From: Catellatospora citrea
Lineage (GTDB): Bacteria > Actinomycetota > Actinomycetes > Mycobacteriales > Micromonosporaceae
Direction of reading: 5' to 3'
DNA length: 64,000 bases
NCBI RefSeq assembly: GCF_003610235.1
Contig: NZ_RAPR01000001.1
Coordinates: 496,001 to 560,000, forward strand
Position 1 is the stretch's first letter. Each line of letters opens with the position of its first letter. The notes beneath the pieces were generated by a model. The model was not told the DNA's origin. It worked only from the letters and a program-made list of their open reading frames with translations, and made no database searches. Of this stretch, positions 1 to 8,600 are shown piece by piece. The translations under genes and the position numbers were made by a program.

Positions 1-1
1 G

Positions 2-2326
2 GCGGTCGTCAACGGACAGCTGCACCTGGCGCCGGGCGCCGGGGCGCCGGTCGGGGACATCACCGCCCTGCCCTCGGACTCCGACGCGGTCCTGGTCGTC
101 GACGCCGGGGTGACCGACGCACAGGCCGCCACGTTCGTGAACGCGCTCCCGGCCCCGTCGCGGCCGCCGGCGATCCGCGCGGACGCCCATACCCCCGCGC
201 AGGCGGCGACCCTGGCGACCGCGACCGGCGTGCCGGTCGTCGTGGCCAACGGTGCGCGTGCCCTCGCCCCGAACCAGGGCGTGACCGTCCCCGCCGGAGT
301 CGACCGGGCACGCGATCCCGGCTGGCCGGCGCTCGTCGAGGAGATCCGCCACACGCCCCACCACAACGGACCTGTCACGACCGCGCCGACGAGCGTGCGC
401 CCGGTCGACGCCTGGATGCGGCCCGGCCACGGCTTCACCCCGGTGCCGGGCAACCCCACCGTGTTCGCCCTGGCCGCACACCCCGGCGTCCTGGTCGAGG
501 CGACCGCCTCGGGCCTGTGGATCCGCCCCGCGGCCGGACCTGGCGCCGCCGACACCCGCACCGCGCACGACGCCCCGGCCGTCCCCGCCGGCCCGGTGCT
601 GCGGGTACAGGCCGACAACCAGCCCCTGCACGACGCCGCCGACCACGTGCTGGCCCACCTCCACCGAGACCTGGCCCGGCAGGCGATGGTCCACCGGCCG
701 AACCCCCCGGCGGGCGCCGACCAGCTCGTCCCCGCCGCGGCATGGACCGACCGCGACCACCTCGACACCCGCCACCAGGCCGCCGCGGACATCGACCGCC
801 CCGACCCGGTCGGCGGGCGTACCCCCCGCCAGCTCGTCACCGACGCCGCCACGACCGCCACCGCCGTACGCGACTGGCTCACGCCACCGGCACCCGCCCA
901 GCCCACGCCGCGCGACGTCGCCGACACCGCGATCGCCGCCTACGCCGCCGAGATGCGCCGACGCCGCCAGGACTGGGACACCGCGTTCGCCGCGCTCGCA
1001 CCGGAGGCCACCCCTGCCCAGTTGCAGGCCGTCCGCGACGCCGCCGCGCGGCTGGACCCCGACCAGCCCGCCAACGCGACTCTGCGGGGGCTGCGAGACA
1101 CCGCACAGGTTGCCGTCGACGACCTCGCCACACTGCGCGACCAGGCCCGCGCGCACAGCCAGACCCTCGCCGGTCATCAGGGCGCCGTCGCGGGCATCCA
1201 GCGCCAGTTGGCCACCTACCAGCAGGCCGCCACGGCCGCGGTCGGTTCCGTGACCGCGGCGGTCAACGCCGGGCGCCCACCCGGCACCCCACCGGCGCAG
1301 CGCGCCGCCGACCTGATCACCGAGGCCGGCAACGCACAGGCGGAGGCGGACGGGTTCGTCGCGACCGCCGCCGACCTGGCTGCCCAGCGCCGTGCCGCCG
1401 ACGCCGCCGCGCTCGGCCACGGCAACGCGCACACCGCGACCGCCGCCGCGATGGCAGGAGTCGCCCCCGTCGACGCCGCCGCGCTCCTGTCCGCCCACCA
1501 CGGCCTCCTCGACGTCGCCGACCCCGCCAGCCGGGACGCCTACCGGCGCACCCAGGAGAACCTCGAATCGGCGACCACCCGGCGCGACGGCCTCAACGGT
1601 GCACAGTCCGAACAGCGGGACACCGTCAACCAGGCAGCCGCCGCCTGGGCCGCTCAGGTCACCGCGTTCACCACCGCCGCACCCGGTCACGACACCGCCC
1701 GCACCGAGGTCGGCACGACACTCGACGGGCTGCGCGACCGTATCCGCGACTACGACGCCGCGAACCTGGGCAGCTCCCGGCTGACCACCGCCGGCACGAA
1801 CACCGCGGGCCTCAACCGGGCCGCCGACCAGCTCGCCGACAGGTTGACCGAAGTCGACACCGCCAGGCAGCAACTGCATGACGCCCTCACCGCCGCGGAC
1901 CTCGACGTCGACGCCGTCACCTCCGCACTCGCCGCCGTGACCGGTGCCCGCCGACACGTCGAGACAGCGGCGGCCGCGCTCACCACGGCCGTACGGAACG
2001 TGCCGCCCTGGACGGGGCAGGGGCCTGGCAGCATCGCCCAGCGCAACCAGGCCGTCCTCGCCCTGAGCCGGGCCGCCGACACCCTCGACCGGCAGGCGCG
2101 GGCGCTGGTCGACGGGCAGCCCGCACCGGCGCTCAGCACCACCCTGGGCACCCTCGACCGGGCACGCCGGACACTCGCCGAGATCACGCGCCGCCTCGGC
2201 GAAGCACAACGGGACTTCCTCGCCGCCGACGAACGCCACCGCGGCGACCGCCGCCGCGCCGCGCTCGCCGCCTGGCAGCGCGCCCTGACCGACCTGAACC
2301 TGCTGCTGGCCCCGCTGGCCCGCTGA
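2..2326 (+). CDS. C-terminal part of a large coiled-coil protein (5' end outside window)
   Basis: The reading frame is open from base 2 with no start codon needed, so the gene begins upstream of the window; 774 residues are visible. The first 250 or so residues are a mixed Ala/Pro-rich region with short hydrophobic strands. From about residue 270 to the end the protein is almost entirely Ala-, Arg-, Asp- and Gln-rich helix with repeated heptad-like stretches, which suggests long coiled coils. There is no signal peptide, membrane segment or catalytic motif in the visible part. The next gene starts 18 bases after its stop in the same direction, so the two are probably co-transcribed. Large helical proteins of this kind occur in actinobacterial secretion or polymorphic-toxin-like loci, but nothing visible proves that role; the function is unknown. 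Confidence 0.75.
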   Translation, partial: AVVNGQLHLAPGAGAPVGDITALPSDSDAVLVVDAGVTDAQAATFVNALPAPSRPPAIRADAHTPAQAATLATATGVPVVVANGARALAPNQGVTVPAGVDRARDPGWPALVEEIRHTPHHNGPVTTAPTSVRPVDAWMRPGHGFTPVPGNPTVFALAAHPGVLVEATASGLWIRPAAGPGAADTRTAHDAPAVPAGPVLRVQADNQPLHDAADHVLAHLHRDLARQAMVHRPNPPAGADQLVPAAAWTDRDHLDTRHQAAADIDRPDPVGGRTPRQLVTDAATTATAVRDWLTPPAPAQPTPRDVADTAIAAYAAEMRRRRQDWDTAFAALAPEATPAQLQAVRDAAARLDPDQPANATLRGLRDTAQVAVDDLATLRDQARAHSQTLAGHQGAVAGIQRQLATYQQAATAAVGSVTAAVNAGRPPGTPPAQRAADLITEAGNAQAEADGFVATAADLAAQRRAADAAALGHGNAHTATAAAMAGVAPVDAAALLSAHHGLLDVADPASRDAYRRTQENLESATTRRDGLNGAQSEQRDTVNQAAAAWAAQVTAFTTAAPGHDTARTEVGTTLDGLRDRIRDYDAANLGSSRLTTAGTNTAGLNRAADQLADRLTEVDTARQQLHDALTAADLDVDAVTSALAAVTGARRHVETAAAALTTAVRNVPPWTGQGPGSIAQRNQAVLALSRAADTLDRQARALVDGQPAPALSTTLGTLDRARRTLAEITRRLGEAQRDFLAADERHRGDRRRAALAAWQRALTDLNLLLAPLAR

Positions 2327-2344
2327 CACCGAACGGAGACAACC

Positions 2345-3376
2345 TTGACCACCGAAGCCGACCCGGCGGCGTGGCACCGACTACTGCTGCTGCTGTCCGG
2401 CCGGATCCCCGACGAGCCGCTGGTCGAGGCCCGCAACCTGCTCGCCCACGAACGTCACGACGAACTCGCCCGACTGGCCGGCGCCTGGGTCTCCGCCTGG
2501 GAACTGGCGCTGCCCGCCGACGCCGCCGCGCTGCTCGGGGCCACCGCGCCCGGTCACCCCGCCGACGAGGTCCTACCGCCGTACGGGCTGGCCCCGGTCG
2601 GCCCGTGGCTGCTGGCCGCACACGGCGACCGGGTGCCGCAGACCCTGGACCTCTGCGACCCCGGCGACCCGCACGACGAGATCCACGAACTCGACGCGCT
2701 GGACCGCACCGCCAAGACCGCGGCCGCGGCACTGCCCCGGACCGCCGGCCTGTGGCGGACGTGGCGATACCCCACGGCCGCCACACCCTGGGCCCGGCCC
2801 AAACGGGTGTACGTCCTGGAGCTGACCGCCGGCCCGCCGACCGCACTCCCCCGGGCCACACTGACCGTGCAGGACGCGCTCGCGGCCGCCGGCGAGCCCG
2901 ATCCGCTGGTGGAGACCTACGCCGACGGCATGACGCTGCCTCCGTTCCAGCGCCACGCCCGGGCCTACGGAGCGCTGCTCTGGTCGGCGAGCGCCGCCGT
3001 GCCGATCACCCTCGCCCGGGTGTACGACGGCGCCGATCCCGCCACCGGGCCCTACTTCGACCCGGCGCATCCCCAGGTGCTCGACGACGCCGAACGCACC
3101 AGACTGCTGGCATACCTGACCGGCGGCGTCGCCCTCCTGGCGACCGGATCACTGCTGGCCGACGCCGTCGACCCGCAGCTCGGCGACGTGGTGCCGATGA
3201 CGTTCCGCACCGACGGCCACTGGATCTGGTCCGAGGCGACCGCGTACTACCTGGACCGGCACCGGCTGGCACCCGAACCGGAGTTCGCCGCCTGGATCCG
3301 CGCGAACGGATTCCGGCACCCCCACGTCGACGGGGTGGCCCTGCACCGGGCGAACGCGGCACTGCTCGCCGCATGA
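2345..3376 (+). CDS. Hypothetical actinobacterial protein, partner of the upstream coiled-coil gene
   Basis: This is a 343-residue protein with a TTG start preceded by CGGAGA at a normal distance and placed 18 bases after the previous stop, so it is probably translated from the same message. It is soluble, with no signal peptide or membrane helix. The N-terminal third is helical. The C-terminal part contains a conserved-looking segment (FRTDGHWIWSEATAYYLD followed by PEPEFAAWIR). From memory, similar FRTDG-W-W segments occur in uncharacterised actinomycete proteins near secretion or toxin-like genes; I cannot confirm this by search. It converges on the LuxR-type gene with only 27 bases between the two stops. 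No function is assigned. Confidence 0.75.
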   Translation: MTTEADPAAWHRLLLLLSGRIPDEPLVEARNLLAHERHDELARLAGAWVSAWELALPADAAALLGATAPGHPADEVLPPYGLAPVGPWLLAAHGDRVPQTLDLCDPGDPHDEIHELDALDRTAKTAAAALPRTAGLWRTWRYPTAATPWARPKRVYVLELTAGPPTALPRATLTVQDALAAAGEPDPLVETYADGMTLPPFQRHARAYGALLWSASAAVPITLARVYDGADPATGPYFDPAHPQVLDDAERTRLLAYLTGGVALLATGSLLADAVDPQLGDVVPMTFRTDGHWIWSEATAYYLDRHRLAPEPEFAAWIRANGFRHPHVDGVALHRANAALLAA

Positions 3377-3403
3377 GCGCCCGGCGCACCGTCGGTGTAT
3401 GAG

Positions 3404-4108
3404 TCAGCGCGGCGCGGTCGGCTGGTCGGCCAGGCCCAGCCAGATGGCGATCACCTCGGCGCGGGTGCGGGCACCGAGCTTGGTGTAGATGTGGTTGATG
3501 TGGTTCTTGACGGTCTTCTCGGTGACATAGAGCCGGGCGGCGATCTCACGGTTGGTACGACCGCAGACGATGTGCTCCATCAGCTCCGCCTCGCGCCGTG
3601 ACACCCGGGCCCGCGGGCTCGGCTCCGGTTCGGGCTCGGGCTCGGGCTGGGGTTCCGGAATGGACTGGGTGCGGAACGACTCCACCATCGCCGCGACCGC
3701 GCCCGGGGAGAGGTAAGGCCGCCGGGCCGCCGTGGCGACCACCGCGGCCACCAGATCGGCCGCGGCGAACTGCCCGTGGATCAGGTAGCTGGTGGCGCCG
3801 TTGCGGAACGCGTGCTCGACCAGGTGCCGCTCCTGGCTGTGGGAAACCACCAGCACCAGGGCCTGGTCAGGGAGCGCGAGCGCAGCGTCGTCGTCGGCGG
3901 CCAGCGCGCCGTGACTCGCCACGATGACGTCCGGCGTCAGGCTCCGGGCCCGGCTGACCGTCTCGGTCCGGTCGCCCGCCTCCCCGACCACCGAGACCAC
4001 GTCGCTGCCCTCGAGTACCGACCGTATGCCCAGCCTGACCAGTAGATTGTCGTCACTGATCAGGGCGCGCACGCGAGTCGCCGAACTGCTGTGGGCCTGC
4101 GTGATCAT
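3404..4108 (-). CDS. LuxR/NarL-type transcription regulator with a degenerate receiver domain
   Basis: This 234-residue protein has a receiver-like domain (residues 12-130), a Pro-Glu linker and a LuxR-type HTH (residues 165-225, with SRREAELMEHI and VTEKTVKNHINHIYTKL). The HTH is complete and should bind DNA as a dimer. The receiver keeps the acidic pair (ISDDN), but the position that normally carries the phosphorylated Asp reads PDVIVASHG instead of PDV-x-x-x-D, so the acceptor appears to be Ser. It is therefore probably a phosphorylation-independent or ligand-controlled pseudo-receiver. The linker is a run of Pro-Glu dipeptides encoded by GGCTCG-type hexamer repeats near 3620-3660. The ATG start has a GGAGG eight bases upstream. 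No kinase gene is adjacent, so it looks like an orphan regulator. Confidence 0.88.
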   Translation of the reverse strand: MITQAHSSSATRVRALISDDNLLVRLGIRSVLEGSDVVSVVGEAGDRTETVSRARSLTPDVIVASHGALAADDDAALALPDQALVLVVSHSQERHLVEHAFRNGATSYLIHGQFAAADLVAAVVATAARRPYLSPGAVAAMVESFRTQSIPEPQPEPEPEPEPSPRARVSRREAELMEHIVCGRTNREIAARLYVTEKTVKNHINHIYTKLGARTRAEVIAIWLGLADQPTAPR

Positions 4109-4438
4109 TAGGTTCCTCCTCGGTCTGCGGAGGGCGGAGCCGGGGTCACCCGCGCCGTCCCGTCAGCAACCTAGGCGGGCCCAAGGAAACGCGGGTGGCG
4201 CACCGGTGAACGGTTGCCCTGCTCCACATAGCCATCAGACGCGCGCCGCAGGCCGGGCAGGTACGTCCGGGTGAAGCGCCGCACGCCGACAGCGACCCGT
4301 TGCCGTAGGCCGGGCCCAAGACGGTCGATAGACGTACTCACCGATGAGGCCGCCCGACGCCACCGCGCCTGCCGACGACGTACCAGGGCCTGTCCCTGCC
4401 GATCATGCTGGGGACGTTCGCCGTGAAATGCTCAGATC
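4109..4438. other. Divergent intergenic region, 330 bases
   Basis: This stretch lies between the divergent starts of the orphan LuxR-type gene (minus) and the small gene at 4439 (plus), so it should hold both promoters. I see no convincing -35/-10 pair, hairpin or additional coding sequence in it. Confidence 0.5.
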
Positions 4439-4807
4439 ATGTACTGGACTGAAGATCGACTGCGGTTCAAGCGACTGATCGAAGGGCTCGCGGGGCGTGC
4501 GGATGTCGACGCCGAGGCGGCGATGGGTGCGTCGCTCGATGCGCGATTGGCGGACGCGGTGGTTGACGTCCTGGCGGGCGAGGAACAACTCGCCCTGGAC
4601 ACGGTCTGTGTGAATCTGTCCGACTACGAGGTGCAGCTGACGCGTGAGGAGTACGCGATGATTGCCGGCCTCGCCGCGCGTTGGGATGTCGACAATCGCG
4701 TGCTCGACCGACTCGACCGGCTTGTGGTCCGGAATGAGGGCTCAACGAACGTAGCGGGGGCCGAGGTGGCCCCAGGCTCGTCGGGTGATGGCGCAGCGGG
4801 TGAGTAG
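4439..4807 (+). CDS. Small acidic protein, possible MafI-like immunity protein
   Basis: The product is 122 residues, strongly acidic, with no signal peptide or membrane helix. It is predicted to be all-helical over residues 1-100, followed by a disordered Gly/Ser/Glu tail. The segment ALDTVCVNLSDYEVQLTREEY resembles the 'leucine-cysteine ... Tyr-Glu-x-x-Leu' core I associate with MafI-type immunity proteins of bacterial contact-dependent toxins. That resemblance is by eye and is the only basis for the suggestion. No cognate toxin gene lies beside it; the nearest candidate partner is the coiled-coil protein at 2-2326. The ATG has no good ribosome site, so a slightly different start or weak translation is possible. 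Confidence 0.55.
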   Translation: MYWTEDRLRFKRLIEGLAGRADVDAEAAMGASLDARLADAVVDVLAGEEQLALDTVCVNLSDYEVQLTREEYAMIAGLAARWDVDNRVLDRLDRLVVRNEGSTNVAGAEVAPGSSGDGAAGE

Positions 4808-5218
4808 TCGCCGGTCGACGGTGTCGCGTCACCCGGTTGGTCCCGTGGTGGCCAGACGCTCCAGTTCGGGCAGACCGGACTCGATTCAGCGGCCGTAGAA
4901 CCGATTCTGGAGATCGGCCACGTCCCAGGCAGGCGCGGGATCAAGTTTCCGACTTGGCATCGCTGGGGTACGGCCGCCTACCTGTACCCGGATCAGGGCA
5001 CACGTCGCCGACGTCGGACTAACGGACTGCGGCGTCCCCCGATCATCGGATCATCGCCGGTCACGGGTCTGGATAAAATCGATCGGTGTCGGCCGATCAG
5101 CCTGCTGGCCGGCCGGATCCGCTGCAATCGAGTCCAGATCCCTCCTCGTACCGGATTCGCGTGGCCAGGTGTGGCACAGACGGCGCAAGACGACCGCAGT
5201 TCGGACCTGGGAGGTGGC
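4808..5218. other. Intergenic region upstream of the CBS/IDO-like unit
   Basis: About 410 bases separate the small acidic gene from the CBS gene. The frame of the CBS gene stays open back to the stop at 4805-4807, but it contains no ATG or GTG before 5171, so this is probably chance openness in GC-rich DNA. The base composition is lower in GC than the flanking genes around 4940-5100. One TAAAAT box is listed separately. Confidence 0.45.
5074..5079 (+). promoter_or_regulatory. Possible -10 box for the CBS/IDO-like operon
   Basis: TAAAAT stands out in GC-rich DNA about 140 bases upstream of the CBS start. The expected -35 position (about 5051-5056) reads TCATCG, which is not a consensus match, so an alternative sigma factor or an activator would be needed. 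Confidence 0.25.
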
Positions 5219-5662
5219 GTGCGGGTCAGCGACGTGATGGCAGCGTTCCCGGCATACATACGGCTCGGCGCGACGATCCGGCGGGCGGCCGAGGTGGTCA
5301 GCGTGTCGGAGGTCGGCCAGCTGATGGTGCTGGACCACGAAGGCCGGTTCGTCGGCTCACTGTCGGAAGAGGACCTGGTGCGGGCGATGCTGCCCGGCTT
5401 CGACGACGTCACCGCCGGCGGCGGCACCCTCGCCGACGCGTTCCGAATCTTCCTGGAGCGGGGTCGCACACTGGCCGACCGTCCCGTCGATCCCCTCGTC
5501 GTTCGTGACGCGGCGACTGTCCGCTCCACCGACGAACTCGCCCGAGCGGCGATCGTCATGATCGACCGCGGGATCCGGCGGCTTCCCGTCGTCGACGACG
5601 GCAAGCTTGTGGGCACGCTGTCGCGCGCCGACCTGTGCCGAGCGGTGATCTACCATTCGTGA
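5219..5662 (+). CDS. CBS-domain pair protein
   Basis: This 147-residue protein consists of two CBS motifs (about residues 3-60 and 88-145; SDVMAAFP, QLMVLDHEGRFVGSLSEEDL, RRLPVVDDGKLVGTLSRADL). CBS pairs bind adenosine nucleotides or S-adenosylmethionine and act as regulatory modules. I chose the GTG at 5219 because GGGAGG sits four bases upstream and the protein then begins MRVSDVM, typical for the family; an in-frame GTG at 5171 would add 16 poorly structured residues. Its stop codon (5660-5662) overlaps the proposed start of the large FHA/IDO-like gene, so the two are very probably translationally coupled. That suggests it senses energy or ligand status for that enzyme (inference). Confidence 0.9.
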   Translation: MRVSDVMAAFPAYIRLGATIRRAAEVVSVSEVGQLMVLDHEGRFVGSLSEEDLVRAMLPGFDDVTAGGGTLADAFRIFLERGRTLADRPVDPLVVRDAATVRSTDELARAAIVMIDRGIRRLPVVDDGKLVGTLSRADLCRAVIYHS

Positions 5663-8600
5663 GCTCCGGCTGGTCCTGACCGATCGGCACACCCAGGCGA
5701 CCAGCGAGCAGGTGTGCGCGCTGCCGGTCACCTTCGGCCGGGACAGCGGCCTGGCCGCGGTGGCCCTCGACGACGTCAGCGTCTCCCGGCGCCACGCCCG
5801 TCTGGAGATGGTCGGCGACTATCTCGTGCTCACCGATCTGGGCAGCACCAACGGCACGTATGTCAACGACCAGCGGTTGACCCGCCGCCAGGCGCTCGTT
5901 CCCGGGGATCGGATACGGATCGGCCGGTTCGACCTGACGTGGATGTTCCTCGACCCGAACGCGACCATGCTGGTCGACGAGTCCCACCTGACCGTCCACC
6001 GGCCGGAAACCCCGCCTGACGTCGCCGCGCGACGGGTAGTGGCGGCCGCTGAAGCGCACAACCGGCAGGTCGGCCACGAACTCGACGGATTCCTGTCGCT
6101 CGCGCACGGGTTCCTGCCCGCGCAGCCGCCGCTGCTGGCCTTCCCGGACTCGCACCGCGCCTGGGACGAGATGACCGACCGGCTGCCCGAGCTGTTCCGG
6201 CGGCTCACGCTGCGCCGGGCGTTCGACGCGATGCCGGTCCTCGACGCCAGAGCCGAGGCGCTGCCCGACCGGTACCTGCTGCGGGCCTCGACCATGCTCG
6301 GCGTCTTCGCCCACGCCTACCAGTACATGGCGATCGACCCGCCGGCCGCGCTGCCCGACTCGCTGCTGCGGCCGTGGACCACCGTCTCGCGCCGGCTGGG
6401 CAAGCAGACCCCGGCCGTGTCGTACATCGACCTGTTCTTCTACAACTGGCGCCTGCGCGACCCGGCCGGCCCCCGGGCGCTGGACAACATGGACCTGCTC
6501 GTGCCGACCTGGAACAACGCCGCCGAGCGGGTGTTCTACCTGGTCACCACCGAGTTCGCGATGGGGCTGACGCCCGTGCTCGGCGCCATGCTCGACGCCC
6601 AGGAGGCAGTGGTCGCCGACGACCCGGCCGCCCTGGAAGGCGCACTGCTGGTGATCCTCGACCAGCTGCAGCACGTCACCCAGGCCATCTATCCCCAGAT
6701 CGATCCCAATCCGCGCGCCCGGCATCCGCTCGACCAGGTGCTGTGGGCCAAGACGGTCGGCACCGCCGGAGTGCCGATCTTCGACGGCGCGCCCAGCCCG
6801 AGCGGCACCGCCCAACCACAGATCCACGCGCTGGACGCGTTCCTCGAACGCAGGGACTACGGCTCCCTGGTCGGGCAGCAGAGCACCTACCTCGCCGGCT
6901 ACTTCCCACGGCACTGGCAGGAACTCGTCGCGGCGCTACGCGAGGTGTCGGTGCGCCAGTATGTCGAAGACACCCGCAGCAGCGCCCTGCGCGGCGTCTA
7001 CAACGCCATGCTCGACGCCTATGTCGGCAACCGCGGCTGGATGGGCCTGCACCGCATCAAGGCGTACGGCTTCCTGGAAGTGGCGTTCAAGGTCGGCCGG
7101 CAGGTGACCACCGGCGCCCGGTTCACCGGCCTGTTCAAGGACCGGACCTGGGACAAGGTCGACGGGGAACTGGCCGTCGTCCGCGAGGAACGCCGCCCCC
7201 CGGTCGGCGCGCCCGTGGTGTTCGGGACCGCGCGCCGGGGCCGGGTCGTCACCGGCGAGTCCGGCGCCTGGACCTGCTACCTCGACATCGACGTCACCGG
7301 CCAGGGTGTGCACCACCTGCCCGGTGACCGGGTCGGCGTGCTCGCCGAGCACGACGAGAACCTGGTGCGCCGCACGGTCGCCGCGCTGCAGGCCACCGGC
7401 GACGAACTGGTCCCGCTCACCCCGCGGTGGCGGGCGGCGGTGGCGTGCCGGGAGGGCTACGGCGAGGTCGACGTCCTGCCGCTGCGGACGCTGCTGCGTT
7501 TCGCCCAGCTCCGGCCGATCGGCCGGGAGGTGGCCAAACGGCTGGCCAGGCTCACCGCCGTCGGTGCGTGGCAGCGGGTCGTCGACGCCCGCATGGAGGA
7601 TCAGTGGGAACTGTGGGACGTGCTGAACCTGCTGTACGCCGGCGGTTATGACGTCACCCGGCTGTGGAAGGCCGACCCGGGCGACGACGACGCCTTCTGC
7701 GCGGTCGTCGCGCCCGAGCCGTTCCGGCTGTACTCGATCGCGTCGGCTCCGCCGCCCGGCGAACCGGCGAGCACTCTGAGACTGGTCGTCGCCGGCCTCG
7801 ACTACGCCTCCGCCCGTACGCCGTGGTCGTATCCGAGCAAGCGCCAGGGCGCGGCGTCGCACTTCCTGCGCCGGGCCAGCCTCGACGGCCGGCAACGGGT
7901 CTCGCTGCAGATCGTGGCCACACCGAGGTTCCGGTTGCCGGCCGACCCGGCCCGGCCTGTCGTCATGTTCGCCGCCGGCTCCGGGATCGCCCCGTTCCTC
8001 GGGTTCGTCGCGGCCCGCACCGGGCCCGGCGAGAACCGCCTTTACCTGGGCATCCGGACACCGGACGAGTTCGTCGAACACGCCGACCTGGATGCGGCGG
8101 CCGCCGCGGGCCGGCTGAACCTGTCCGTCGCGTTCTCCCGCGCCGACGCCGCGATCCGGTTCGACGGCCGGCGCCATGTCGCCGGCGCCGGCCAGCGGCG
8201 CCGGGTCGACGACGTGGTCCGTGCCGAAGCCGACGCCCTCTGGGAGCTGCTGCGGCCCGTCGAGGACGGCGGCCGCGGCGCGTTCGTCTACGTCTGCGGC
8301 AGTTCCCGATTCTCCGTCGCCGTGCTCCAGGCCCTGACCGGCATCGTGCCCGGCGACGGCCGCGAGTTCCTGCGCCAGCTGGTGGCCGACGGACGCCTCG
8401 CCCAGGACGTCTTCACCACCTATCTCGGCCACGCCCAGCAGACCCCCCGCATCGAGATCTCGGACCTGGCGCAGCACGACACCCCCGACGCGGGCTACTG
8501 GATGGCGATCGGCGGCGCCGTGATCGACGTCAGCGAGTTCATCCACCTGCACATCGGCGGGCCGCACATCGTACGCAACTACGTCGGCATGGACGCGACC

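Noticed and set aside
4808..5170. Frame open from the small acidic gene stop to the CBS gene, which could encode an N-terminal extension
   Set aside because: It contains no ATG or GTG before 5171, and the CBS start at 5219 has a strong ribosome site; chance openness in GC-rich DNA is the likelier explanation.
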